From NCBI RefSeq assembly GCF_932526225.1, contig NC_064038.1:6475822-6539821 (forward strand): a DNA stretch of 64,000 nucleotides, in the 5' to 3' direction. The notes below the pieces were generated by a model, which was given only the letters and a program-made list of their open reading frames with translations, did no database searches and had not been told where the DNA came from. Made by a program: the position numbers and the translations under genes. Origin of the DNA: Nematostella vectensis. Lineage: Eukaryota > Cnidaria > Anthozoa > Actiniaria > Edwardsiidae. Positions 36,347 to 48,060 of the stretch are shown one piece after another. Position 1 is the first letter of the stretch. Every line of letters starts with the position of its first letter.

Positions 36347-37133
36347 TTTGGTTCAATTTCTTGGTAAACGCAATAACGATGACGTCATGATTACAGTCTT
36401 CCAGGACACGTACGGCCGGGGGGAAATGGGGAATGCGACACAGGACTCCCATATAATTGTTATTAAAAAAATAAGCAAAAATACTAAATATTCCATTGAT
36501 GAATGAAATAATTAAAGACATACAGTCAATTTTCTAGAAAATATTTGTTTTCATAGCTAACGTGAGAAGTCTTGATAACCTATGCGATTGCTGGTGTAAT
36601 TTTCAAATTCCGCTAATGCTTTGCGCGCGTAACTATATGCGCTCTGGCAGGGCATCTCGTTGCTTCAGGCCAGATAGCGATTTCTCGTTAGATATGGGCT
36701 TTATTCTACGAACTGAAAGAGAGGGGTAGGTGTGTTTTACTTCAATTTAGAGGAGCTTTTGTTTTTACAATTGCGCACAGCCAGTGAACCCCTATTCCTT
36801 GGCTCATGGAAATAAAATTGACTGGCTAAGACGAAAGAAAAAGTTTATTTTTAAGACCTCATCCCAAAATAGTGTGCCATACCGAAAATGACAGCTATTT
36901 GTATGTCAGCCAATCCGAGTAAAGCTATGCATGACGTCGAATACCAAGCGTCACGCCACACACTCGATTGCTCATTTGCCGAACAAGTCGAATAAATAAT
37001 CGCTCGTCGCAGAGTCCGGTTTGAATTCCATCTCCTAACAGATGGCAGAGTCCATCGAATAACGGCTGCAAAAGGCCTGATTTACTCAAGAGGCAATCAT
37101 CATGGGTTGATTAGTCCAGTTAGCTAAGCTAAA
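36347..37133. promoter_or_regulatory. Shared region between divergent RNF126-like and UNC13 starts
   Basis: The two start codons face away from each other across 787 bp, so this interval must contain both 5' UTRs and probably both promoters. No TATA box is clear in the right place. Boundaries of the transcripts are unknown. Confidence 0.55.
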
Positions 37134-40100
37134 ATGTCTATACTTTGCGTTCTAGGTGAGTAGACAAGAAAATTTTTATGATGTTTCCTCAAGGCACAAC
37201 AAAGCTAGTCTATTAACTTCCTCTCGAATTTGGCATTTACGAGTTGTTTTATTATCCTCTGCAGTCAAGAAAGCAAGGATAAAGCCACATCAAGGTACAT
37301 ATACTGCTTAATCTTCATTAACATTGATATGAGCTAGCTATAATTTACCGATAGTCGTTTTAAAGGTCTATGTGCTAGAAAGAAGTGCCCTTTCTCTATC
37401 CAACAGCAAAACTTTTACTGCTGTCGCTCATATTTTCCGGTTTCTTTGGGAAAGCTAGGTTAAGAAGGTCTACGGCAGGTGATCAAGAAATCATGCGCCC
37501 GTGTCTCTTTTAAAATCGTTTACATTTTGTTCACATCAAACAATGTCGCAAAGTGACTACTTCATTGATTGTGTAACTTATTTATACTTACTCGAAGTCA
37601 AAGTACGCAACAATCTTTGTTATGACATTTCAACTGTAATAATCTAAACGATTATGACATTACTTATAATGCTTTCAACCTTACCGACTATCACTTAACT
37701 TTAACTCCGGCCTCTTCCTAATTAATTGTTTAAATAACCAGAATTAAGATAAGAACTAGACGGAAAGAGGAATTACGATAATTTACTGTTTTTAAAATTA
37801 TTTTTCTACTAGCCAAAGGCAAGCCTAACAGCTATGTGCGGGCGACCTTGCAGAATGTCTTCCTCGACTCTGAAGATGTCAAAGGATTTTCGCCTTCGTG
37901 GGAGCAAGAGTTTATTTTGTAAGTCTTGGCGTTTTATATGTATGTTTGTCTCAAAGACGGGGTGTCTTTGTTGACGCCAGAATACAGTGCAACGACGTCT
38001 TCTTGATAAGACTTTAAGTTTACGATAGCCATTATTTTTTATGAAAAACAAATTTAATGAAAATGTTTAAAATGATATAAGTTAATACCTAATGATGCAA
38101 TTTAATTTATTTTCATAGATTTTCCATTGTGCAAAAGTTACCATTATTTTCATTTCTTATTTTTTTAAATAATGGTGTAAAGGATCTTACACCATCCATG
38201 AGAAACTGGATCGAGGTAAACCCACCCAACACCCTATCCCTTTTTTTGGAATGAACATCATATCACAGGTTTCTGGCATGCTTGCCCCAGGCTCTTTTAG
38301 ACCACTCACAAAAACAACATCGAAAGGACAGCCTTTGGTTGACATGATACCGTTTCTTTTGTCATTCTTTCTCTATTGGGAGGGTTACTTGCACATTTCA
38401 TTGCAATTTGCCAGATGGCAAATTGCAATCATTGACAAGGTGCCAAAAATATAGACCAGCAATTTTTGTTTAATTTTCAATTTTATTCTTTTTTTTTTAG
38501 CTGGCCCTTGACCCACCCGACCACTTCTGAATTTTTCTCGTTTTTTTTTTTTTCGGAAGTGCTATCGTTCAGTCGCCATTCTTTCATCATTAATTCCAAC
38601 TTCTAGGGATCTGAATTCGATCACATTCTACGCCATAATCAAAAGGATAACACTCCTTCTTTCGGCAGACAGGCTCTTCACGAGAAACGTCTGCATTTTG
38701 TGAAGCCATGCTTTGCTTTTCAAGATTTCGGTTCGAGAGATATGTACAAGAGATCACACGCTAAAGCAAGCAAAGGCCTACTTTCTCAGGGGTAGAATCA
38801 GGATTTTATTGTCAACTGATTCCAAAGTGATTCACATGTTATAGCAACCAATCAAAACAGAGCTTGAGTGATTCCGTGTGGACCGTAGCCAATCGGTGAA
38901 GAGCTTGAGTAGTTCAAGAACACGCGCATAATTTTTATGCACACGCAAAATTTCTAAATGGGTCCCCTCCCCCAAACTAGATTTATCACTCACCATCAGG
39001 AGCAATATTTCCCATGGGGGGGGGGGACCGGAAATGCTGTCCAAGCGCTAAAAGAAATAACATAGCGTATGTGTAGGGCTAGAAATAACAGCGAAACCCA
39101 GGAAGCAGGTGCTAATAGTGTTTAAATAACAGACAACAGTTGATGTTTATTTTTATTGAACGTTCTAAAATTCAAATCTACAAAAAAAACAATTTTCTGG
39201 GATTTTGAGTGATTCACTGGAATCGGTTGAATCAGTCTGAATCCACCCCTGGGTCTAGGAGTTTCAAAAAGCAAAAAAAACATGCTATGGATTATATAAA
39301 ATATTTGACCAAGGGGCAGATCTAGGAGTTTCAAAAAGTGTGATCCAAAGCAAGGGTTTCAAAAAAGGGAGGTATCCATTGTATTCCTTTGAATTTACTA
39401 ATATATCTTATTTTTAAGTCAAATCATTGAAAATAATGGGGTCAGGGGCCTGCTCAGATCATCCAACTACCCAGGCTCCCTCTCTTTAGATTAGCACGCA
39501 TGTAGTTCAGGCCCATACCCAGGGGGGGGGGGGGGGTGCGTACGAACCTCCCCACAATGGTCGAAAGTCAACTTAGGTTTTCCATAGACATGTTATTTGT
39601 AGACAAAACTATAAAGCAGAAGCTAGATCACGCTGGTTTGTCATCAATCCATAAGTCAGACTTTTTTTATAGCCAAATCCGACAATAAACGTCCTGTGGA
39701 GATACTGCATAACAAAAATCCCTTTTTGTTCTTTCTCACTCTCTTCCCCCCCCCCCCCCCCCCCTTCCCTCCAGAAAAGTAAGGTCCACTTTTTCGGATT
39801 TCACACCCCCCTCCCCCCCCCCCCCCCCCCCCCCCAGGTAAAATCCTGGGTACAGGCCTGTAATTTACTCAAGAATGTTTTCCTTGTTCTAGTGAAACCA
39901 GTAAACTTGACCAGAGCTTGTTATTGGAGCTCTGGAACAAAGGGTTCTTCAAGGATTCACTGCTTGGAAGTGCGGAGATTCCTCTCATGGAGATTCATCA
40001 CTCAAATGAGGTATGTGTCCTTTAACTGTCATGGCCCAGTTTCCAATCATACAGTGCTCACTCAACAGATGGATTATGGATGCATAAATAGTAAACAAAC

Positions 40101-41346
40101 CTTGGTTTCAGACAAATCTCACACAAATACCATCTTGTTATTTCGACATTGTTCAAATTGTTTTGATGAATTATAACAAGATCAGACCAACGGAATATCA
40201 TAATATTTTATATTTTATATGTGATTCTTGGAAGCCAATTAATTTATTACAGCACATTTTTAAAGTGTCGCACATTTTATTTTGATACTATGGCGGCTTT
40301 TTTTCAAACATCCTATCCAAAGCAAGCCCACGCTATATATATTAGGGAGTGAACAAGGAAGGAATAAATGTTTAATGAATTAGCACCCTGTCCCCTCCTA
40401 TCTGGAGATGTTTGCAAATAGAGGTTTTACCTACATTAATGCCTACCATCCATGCATTTCCACTGCTTTTTGGTAGATATGATATGAATATGCTTCATGT
40501 GGATGCACATGTTATCAAATATCTCCGACACATGGAGACACAGTTTAAGACAGAACTTGTACTGACTGCAGGAGGGGAGTGGAACATGGATTTCTCTGAC
40601 ACTGGAATCCAGCAAGGAGGGGCCAATCCCCTCTGGCCATGAGCTCATGATTGACACAAGATTCGAGTTACCATCAGGTTGGTTATACCATTATACAGTG
40701 AGCATAGTATTGAAAAAGCATGATGATGCTTCCATATGGACAGCCAATACACCATGGCAAACTTGACTGCAATAATAATTTATATGTAAGGAACAAAAGA
40801 GGTTTTTCAGAGAAGGACAACCTACTCTACAGTATAAATAATGATTTTGTGATTCTAAGCTCTTGCAGTAAATATAGATAATAGAGGCCTCAGAGATGCA
40901 AATTATGCCGATGTACTATATTGGCCTTACAGTATCTTGTGACTATCTTCATGATCTTGTTAATACTCTAGACTTGATTTCCAGCTTTTTTGTGTGAACC
41001 CCCAGTATGCCTATGAGGACTAGGGACATCTGGAAATAGAGCCTATTAATGCTCTATACGAGAAACAAAATGCCACCTTAAATCTTACCCTTTACTTGTC
41101 AGAAAACTGACACTGACAAATAAAGTCAGTCACATTTGAGGCACATTGGATCATGTCTAATAATGATATTTATTTGCGGTATTGAAATTCTAAACATGTG
41201 CTTTTATTTTCTGGAAGGGTTGACAAGGGAAGAGGAGAGGCTACTACAGGAAAAGCTTGACACGTTCTACACCATCATGGACCAAGAGATTAACATCTTG
41301 AAAGAGCAGGCGGAGCGCGAGCGCCACAAAAAAGAGGTGGAATCAG
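37134..41346 (+). CDS. UNC13: UNC13/Munc13, exons 1-6: N-terminal C2A domain
   Basis: First block of the vesicle-priming protein UNC13, residues 1-170. Exons 37134-37155, 37265-37294, 37813-37918, 39893-40010, 40572-40677, 41218-41346. The start MSILCVLVKKARIKPHQ parallels MSLLCVGVKKA of vertebrate UNC13A/B. FSPSWEQEFIF, LLLELWNKGFFKDSLLG, IPLMEIHHSNE, GTWISLTLES and MIDTRFELPS complete a C2A domain (about 1-125). In vertebrates this domain homodimerises and binds RIM and does not bind Ca2+. Having C2A marks this as an UNC13A/B-type protein rather than the shorter BAIAP3/UNC13D type. Exon 6 is Glu/Lys-rich and probably helical (REEERLLQEKLDTFYTIMDQ). The gene starts at the first in-frame ATG. 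Confidence 0.93.
39508..39860. mobile_element. Inverted-repeat element, TACCCAGG family, copy 2
   Basis: CAGGCCCATACCCAGG at the left, CCTGGGTACAGGCCTG at the right. Interior shared with 6902-7207. It contains three long C or G homopolymers and ends about 30 bp before the acceptor of UNC13 exon 4. Confidence 0.82.
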
Positions 41347-41852
41347 GTTAGTGTTAGTGACCCCCACCTCTTCCTCTCCCCTCAGGCATGTGTCCAGAGG
41401 GCCAGAGGGGGGGTGGGGGGCTCCCTGGTTATGTGACGAATTTGACTCTGGTTGATGTCATCATTGGTAGTTAAAAAGTAGTTAATCTTACGTGTGCATT
41501 TGGATGGAGAAAGTTCACCTAGATATATCTAGTGACCTCAGAGCTAAGGATGCTGATTGGAACTTTTATCAGTGGACAGTACATACAGTGAGTGCTCTGG
41601 ACCAACCTTGCGCCTTTTGTATTGAATTGTACAATATACATAAGGTTGTGTATTGTATTGTTATGGCTTTCATGTACAGTAATTTTGTTGGGTTGTGGGG
41701 GAGGTGAAATATCAAAATAATCGCTCAATCGCCCTCCACCTCATGTGTCCCTGAATGCTAAACAAAAACAACAACCTAGATTAGCTATGAGGTTTCCTCT
41801 GGTGAGGTCTGCTGATACAATACCATTGTATGCGTCAAAATGAAGTATAAGT

Positions 41853-43335
41853 CCACCCCCCTAAGTCCACCCCCCTAAGTCCACCCCTAAGTCCACCCCT
41901 AAGTCCACCCCTAAGTCCACCCCTAAGTCCACCCCTAAGTCCACCCCCCTAAGTCCACCCCTAAGTCCACCCCCTAAGTCCACCCCCCTAAGTCCACCCC
42001 TAAGTCCACCCCCCTAAGTCCACCCCTAAGTCCACCCCTAAGTCCACCCCTAAGTCCACCCCTAAGTCCACCCCTAAGTCCACCCCTAAGTCCACACCCC
42101 TAAGTCCACCCCTAAGTCCACCCCCCTAAGTCCACCCGTAAGTCCACCCCTAAGTCCACCCCTAAGTCCACCCCCTAAGTCCACCCCCCTAAGTCCACCC
42201 CCCTAAGTCCACCCCTAAGTCCACCCCCCTAAGTCCACCCCTAAGTCCACCCGTAAGTCCACCCCTAAGTCCACCCCTAAGTCCACCCCTAAGTCCACCC
42301 CTAAGTCCACCCCTAAGTCCACCCCCCTAAGTCCACCCCCCTAAGTCCACCCCCTAAGTCCACCCCTAAGTCCACCCCTAAGTCCACCCCTAAGTCCACC
42401 CCTAAGTCCACCCGTAAGTCCACCCCTAAGTCCACCCCTAAGTCCACCCCCCTAAGTCCACCCCCCTAAGTCCACCCCTAAGTCCACCCCCTAAGTCCTC
42501 CCCTAAGTCCACCCCTAAGTCCACCCCCTAAGTCCACACCTAAGTCCACCCCCCTAAGTCCACCCCTAAGTCCACCCCCCTAAGTCCACCCCCCCTAAGT
42601 CCACCCCCCTAAGTCCACCCCCCTAAGTCCACCCCTAAGTCCACCCCCCTAAGTCCACCCCTAAGTCCACCCGTAAGTCCACCCCTAAGTCCACCCCTAA
42701 GTCCACCCCTAAGTCCACCCCTAAGTCCACCCCTAAGTCCACCCCCCTAAGTCCACCCCCCTAAGTCCACCCCCCTAAGTCCACCCCCCTAAGTCTACCC
42801 CCCTAAGTCCACCCCCTAAGTCCACCCCTAAGTCCACCCCTAAGTCCACCCCCCTAAGTCCACCCCCCTAAGTCCACCCCCTAAGTCCACCCCTAAGTCC
42901 ACCCCTAAGTCCACCCCCTAAGTCCACCCCTAAGTCCACCCCTAAGTCCACCCCCCTAAGTCCACCCGTAAGTCCACCCGTAAGTCCACCCCCTAAGTCC
43001 ACCCCCCTAAGTCCACCCCCTAAGTCCACCCCCTAAGTCCACCCCTAAGTCCACCCCTAAGTCCACCCCTAAGTCCACCCGTAAGTCCACCCCTAAGTCC
43101 ACCCCTAAGTCCACCCCCCCTAAGTCCACCCCTAAGTCCACCCCCTAAGTCCTCCCCTAAGTCCACCCCTAAGTCCACCCCTAAGTCCACCCCTAAGTCC
43201 ACCCCTAAGTCCACCCCTAAGTCCACCCCCCTAAGTCCACCCCTAAGTCCACCCCCTAAGTCCACCCCTAAGTCCACCCCTTAGTCCACCCGTAAGTCCA
43301 CCCCTAAGTCCACCCCCCCCCCCCCCCCCCCCCAA
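41853..43335. repeat. Minisatellite (CCACCCCTAAGT)n in UNC13 intron 6
   Basis: About 1.47 kb of a 12-bp unit whose C run varies from 4 to 7, roughly 115-120 copies, ending in poly-C. On the minus strand it reads GGGGTGGACTTA. Open frames through it are repeat artefacts. Confidence 0.97.
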
Positions 43336-43808
43336 GTCTTATGGTATCCATTTCCATAGGATATTTGAAAAAACCTTTCTGAAATTCAGGTGTCCTGGGT
43401 TCAATATCCAGTTTCGAATTCTAAAATGCCCGCTAGGCGTATTAATCGAGGGTCCATTTTACAGTGTTAGCCCCAACGTGAATAAAATTATTTATAGATT
43501 TTCACAAAATAACGAAGTATTCACAAGTACAATTATTGTATTATTTTCAGGATCGGTAGTTTCTCATTAGAATTTGTGAACAATTAACTTCACGCCAAGG
43601 CTATGAGACTAACACTGTAAAATGCGCCCTCAATAAATATGTCTAGCGGTCATTTTCGAATTCGAAACTGGACTATTATAACATTTTTGCTAACGAAACA
43701 TAACCAAATGTCTAGCTTACCAGACAACTTTTGATCATGGCAGGGTCAAATATGATGTGAATTTTATAAATGAATTTATAGAACTGTATCTTGTATATTC
43801 ATTTACAG

Positions 43809-46800
43809 TACAAAGTGAAGAACCGGACATAACCAACGTCGATTGCAGCGTTGAATCAGCAGTGGATGTAGTTGATGGAAGTGTTGAGTCCGATGAAGTC
43901 CCCATCCTACAAGAACACGAGATCTTCACTGTGAACGTGAGCGATAGCGAAGTAGATCAACAGCGGCAAGACAGACGGAGGCGCGCACAGTAAGCCTCTT
44001 AGTTCAATCACTAAGCAAATCTGGTGTTGATATTCTATTACAGTGGCGACGAAATCTTCCCAAAAGTGGTGGGGTGGGGGCGTAAGTACGGGGAGTGATT
44101 TTGATAACGTTGAAGGGGGGGGGTGTACTTGGGTTTGACAAAGAGTACAGACAAAAATAATACAAACATTAGAAAAGGTATATCACAAGCGCCCCCCCCC
44201 CCCCTTGCCCCTCCCCGTCCGCCGCCCCTTATTACGTTAAGTAGTTGATCTGATACCTTTCTGTCGCCTGTTTTTCTGGCTTCACGACACTGTTAAAGCC
44301 TAACCACATACTATCATGTTATTACGACCCTAAGATTCCCTAGCGGCGTTGAATAGGCACTAATAAATCACGTTGCTTTTGACGACGTCCGGCTTTTGAC
44401 GACGTCCGGCTTTTGACGACGTCCGGCTTTTGACGACGTCCGGCTTTTGACAACAAAGGATCAGCAGCAAGAAACAACTTATTTAGCTCTTTTGAATCAG
44501 CCACAAAGTTTCTAAGTCAGAAAGGGCTTATTTTTATTGAAATACTTGATATTTTTTCGTTGCTCTCTTGCGTGACGACCTCAGCAATCTCTTTGGTTAT
44601 TTGTGTCAAGAGTTCGCCCGCCAAAAAGTCCCGTGATTTCTTAGTGCACGTTTCCCTATGCCGCTAAGTCTAAGGCATGTGAACTAGGGTAGCTCGTACA
44701 GGGCTTTCTTGGCCAAAATTATTTTAATATTCGAGACAGCTACCGCACTTTAAGCGCCATAGTGGATTTTGTCTTTTTTGTTGTTGCTGTTGTAGGGCCC
44801 ATCGTCACTTCAAGGTTTACTCGCCGACTCCAGGTGAAGACATCGAGGAAGGAGAGCAGGAGGAAGATACCGTGCTTTGTATGCCTGAGAGTCAGCAGGA
44901 CCTGCAGCAAGACCTGGAGGAATTCGTCAGCGAGTTTTGCATTGCGGAGGAACTCAATGAAATGTTTGAAATCGTGAGTAAGATATGATGGATCGAGGGG
45001 CAATGAACCGGACTGCAGGAACCGTTTCCATTTTATTATAACGTACTTATAATTAGACGAATGGTATACATATCAGGCCTCAGACGGACGGACTGACAGA
45101 TCTATAGACCAACAGGCTGACAGAGGGAAAGACTTATTTACCAACAGCCAGCCAGACAGACAACCAGGGAGATAAGTCGACACATGGTTGAATAGATTAT
45201 ATACGGCTCTGTGAAAACAATGTAGTTTCGCGTACGTTTAAAGCATAAACCTCCGCCGAAGAGTTACAGACAGACGGACATACAAATAGACTAAATGACA
45301 GACGGACATAGTGTTGGTAGACGGACGGACACAGATATAAGGAACACCTGATTGTGCGAACATCTTCCCATACTCCCTGCAGTTGCCAAAGCACAGCGGC
45401 GTAGCCAGGATTTTTAACAGGAGGTGGCCCAAAAGGGACTTTTAAGGCATTTTCCCTGTATTTTTGATAATGTCTCATACATTTCTTTTTGGATGGGGGG
45501 GGGGGGGGGGGGGGGGGGGCTACGCCCCTGAAAGAATATGTCTCTGATGCGAACCCTTCTTCTTTCCAGGTTGAGGCGGAGTCTGTTGAGGGTCTCTTTG
45601 ATGAGGAGCAGATGGAAGAGGAGACTGTCGTAGGTGAAGACGGCAAAACCTTGCCTCCGTCCTCCGGTCTAAAGAGGAAGGCTGCCATCAAGGCAAAGAT
45701 CTCACCGAATTCGCTCAAGAAGCAAAATTGGTATGGGTACTTTCTGATTCTCTTTTGTCTGATCTGCTTAAGTACGCTTTAAGGTACCAGTGATGGACGC
45801 TATTGTAAATATCCCAAATTTCCCTCCAATATACATTCGGCTATTTCTTTGTTTTTAGGATCGAACGAAATGAGCAACTTCTCAAAAGTGTCGAGAGTGG
45901 TATCGCTTTGGGCAGACGCAAGCAGTCCATTGCGTTTGTAAGTCTTATGTTTTTATCTATTTTCACCCAATTTGACACTGCTTTTAGAAGGTAAATTAGG
46001 TTTTAAATTGAGAGGATATTAGAGTTTTTTTCAAACTGCCACTGTGATTTAGGACAAGCTATCCGCGTAAAATTGTAACCATGCTTCCCCCATTGGTAAT
46101 GCCCCTTATATAACATTATCTTATCTGAAAATCTGTGTTCGCCATGATGCCATTTTAGCATCATCCACGGATGATGGCCAAACGCAGGTGTCCTGCTCAA
46201 CTCATCATGGACCAGCGGGCCAACCTGAACGATGAGGAACTGGTGAGTTGTCAGCGCGCAAACACAGTAGCACATGCGCAGATAGTATGTTCTTCCTTTG
46301 AGCCGGTCTGAACGACGAGGAACTGGTGAGTAGTCAGCGCGCAAACACAGCACATGCGCAGTGCTGAAAAACGCAAGACTAGTTCCAGTACCGCGCGGTA
46401 AAACCAGCTTTTTTTTCAAATGGCGGCGATTTACTGTCGAACTGTCACATTTTGACGAATGCTAAGAAAACAAGACCAAACTAAAGGCTTTAATTTTGTT
46501 TTTGACTCCCTCATTATCCAGCAAATCTGTCATTTTTTTACAGTATGGGTTTAATGCTGTACAGTTTGTCAAAACAATGACTGAAGTCAGCCTTTCGTAC
46601 CTTTGCTCGACAATTCAACATTACGATTGGGTTTGTTTTTGCCAGAACACGCACACACGCATACGTTTTTCAGCACTGTCATGCGCAGATAGTATTTACT
46701 ACTTTTGAGCTGGTCTAAACGATGAGGAACTGGTGAGTGGTCAGCATGTAGACGCAGTAACACATGCGCGAATAGCAATTATTCTGACCTGAGAGGAGAA

Positions 46801-47065
46801 CCACAAACTGTTTAGCGGATAGGAGTGGTCTGTGCACAATCACATGAAAAAATGCATTCTTATGCGCATGAGGTCAATTAACGATTTGCGATGAGCTTAT
46901 CGTTATAATAAAGACGGATAGCTTTGAAAATCTTGTTGTTATGAAAAGTATGGCACATCCAATTTCGTTCCCTTGATATGTTTCCCTTTCTTACACATTT
47001 TTTTTTTCAATAGAAAACCCATGTGTACAAGAAAACATTACAAGCATTGATATATCCGATATCAG
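43809..47065 (+). CDS. UNC13: UNC13/Munc13, exons 7-12: linker with possible calmodulin site
   Basis: Residues 171-415. Exons 43809-43989, 44796-44973, 45570-45730, 45859-45937, 46159-46242, 47014-47065. The linker is acidic (SEEPDITNVDCS, EDIEEGEQEEDTV, DEEQMEEETVV), typical of disordered UNC13 linkers. At the exon 9/10 junction KKQNWIERNEQLLKSVESGI has a Trp anchor in a basic-amphipathic context, aligned by position with the calmodulin-binding KKNW segment of vertebrate Munc13-1; this is a candidate only. LNDEELKTHVYKKTLQALIY (residues 394-411, over exons 11-12) is nearly identical to the vertebrate sequence just before C1, which fixes these two small exons. Both of their donors are copied downstream as tandem arrays. 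Confidence 0.9.
44379..44455. repeat. 17-bp tandem repeat
   Basis: Four to five copies of TTTTGACGACGTCCGGC in UNC13 intron 7. Confidence 0.95.
45397..45530. mobile_element. Short inverted-repeat element, GTAGCCAGG family, copy 2
   Basis: CGGCGTAGCCAGG at the left and CTACGCC at the right, with the interior matching 3561-3704 in reverse. A long G homopolymer (45495-45519) sits just inside the right end. It ends about 40 bp before UNC13 exon 9. Confidence 0.75.
46225..46745 (+). repeat. Copied 5' splice site of UNC13 exon 11 (83-bp unit, three copies)
   Basis: 'AACGA(T/C)GAGGAACTG|GTGAGT.GTCAGC' occurs at the true exon end (donor 46243) and again with donors at 46326 and 46733. The first two are 83 bp apart. 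The third unit is split by the inverted-repeat element at 46360-46679. Each copy includes about 18 exonic bases plus the donor. Confidence 0.9.
46360..46679. mobile_element. ~320-bp inverted-repeat insertion within the exon-11 donor repeat
   Basis: CAGTGCTGAAAAACG at the left and CGTTTTTCAGCACTG at the right, with 'catgcgca' present on both sides of the insertion. It interrupts the second-to-third repeat unit, so it arrived after the 83-bp duplication. Confidence 0.8.
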
Positions 47066-47260
47066 GTACAGTAAAAACAGGCCATATAATATACCCGATA
47101 TCAGGTACAGTAAAAACAGGCCATATAATATACCCGATATCAGGTACAGTAAAAACAGGCCATAAAATATACCCGATATCAGGTACAGTAAAAACAGGCC
47201 ATATAATATTCCCGATATCAGGTACAGTAAAGACAGGCCATATAATCAAAACGAAATGCG
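47050..47260 (+). repeat. Copied 5' splice site of UNC13 exon 12 (39-bp unit, five copies)
   Basis: Unit: ATATACCCGATATCAG|GTACAGTAAAAACAGGCCAT plus 3 bases. The first copy is the exon 12 end. Donor positions 47066, 47105, 47144, 47183 and 47222 are exactly 39 bp apart. The frame stays open across all copies (YPISGTVKTGHII per unit). Confidence 0.95.
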
Positions 47261-48060
47261 AAAAAACAGCTCCACCAGCTGATTTAACTCGTAGCGTATT
47301 TCAGATAAGATAGCACTCTGAGAATTCATGTGTCGTAACCCGCAGTGTTTTATGGGTATCAAACAAAAAGGCAAATAAGCGCAAAAAAAAAACTAATCCA
47401 GGTTTGGAAAGCCGTACCTTCCAGTAAATATTGACTCCAGAGACTAGAATTTATACATTACCCAAAAGCCACTGCGGGTGATGACTGGCTTGTGACCCTA
47501 ATTGAAATAGATGTATTTAGATCAGCCAATCACACGCGAGATAATAATACCGCAAATGAGAACAAACCCCAACAAGTTTCAGCTCCAGATCAACTCTGGC
47601 TACGGTTCTTAAGACAGTAAGAATCCTTTTGGAGAGGAGTGAATGCGGTCGTCACCTCACAGAGCGAACAAATATAAAATCTTTCTATAAGAATAAGCCT
47701 TTTCTGGATATTTCTGGCTAATCCGAAAGCGCTGAACAAAAGTTTATTTTTGTTGTTGTTATTTCGCACCAAAAGTTGGAACGCACGCGAATTTGCCATC
47801 CAAAAAGCTCGTTTTTCGTGGAACCTATTTTGAGTAGCCCCTTATTTTCCAATGCATTCCACATTTTCGCACCAGTTCTCGTATACATTCCATCTAGATG
47901 AATGACAGCATATACATTTGATAGGATGGTTTATGATGTGTGAGGGGCCTAGCGGCCTTTTAGACAAAGGGTCTTCACACTATGTTCTTCGAATCATAGA
48001 AATATTTTCTTTGGGTATTTGTGTGTTATTGTCCTTCTAAACGACTCTTTTCTGTTGCAG

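Noticed and set aside
43020-43277. Gly/Leu/Asp-rich repetitive minus-strand frame
   Set aside because: Translation of the 12-bp minisatellite.
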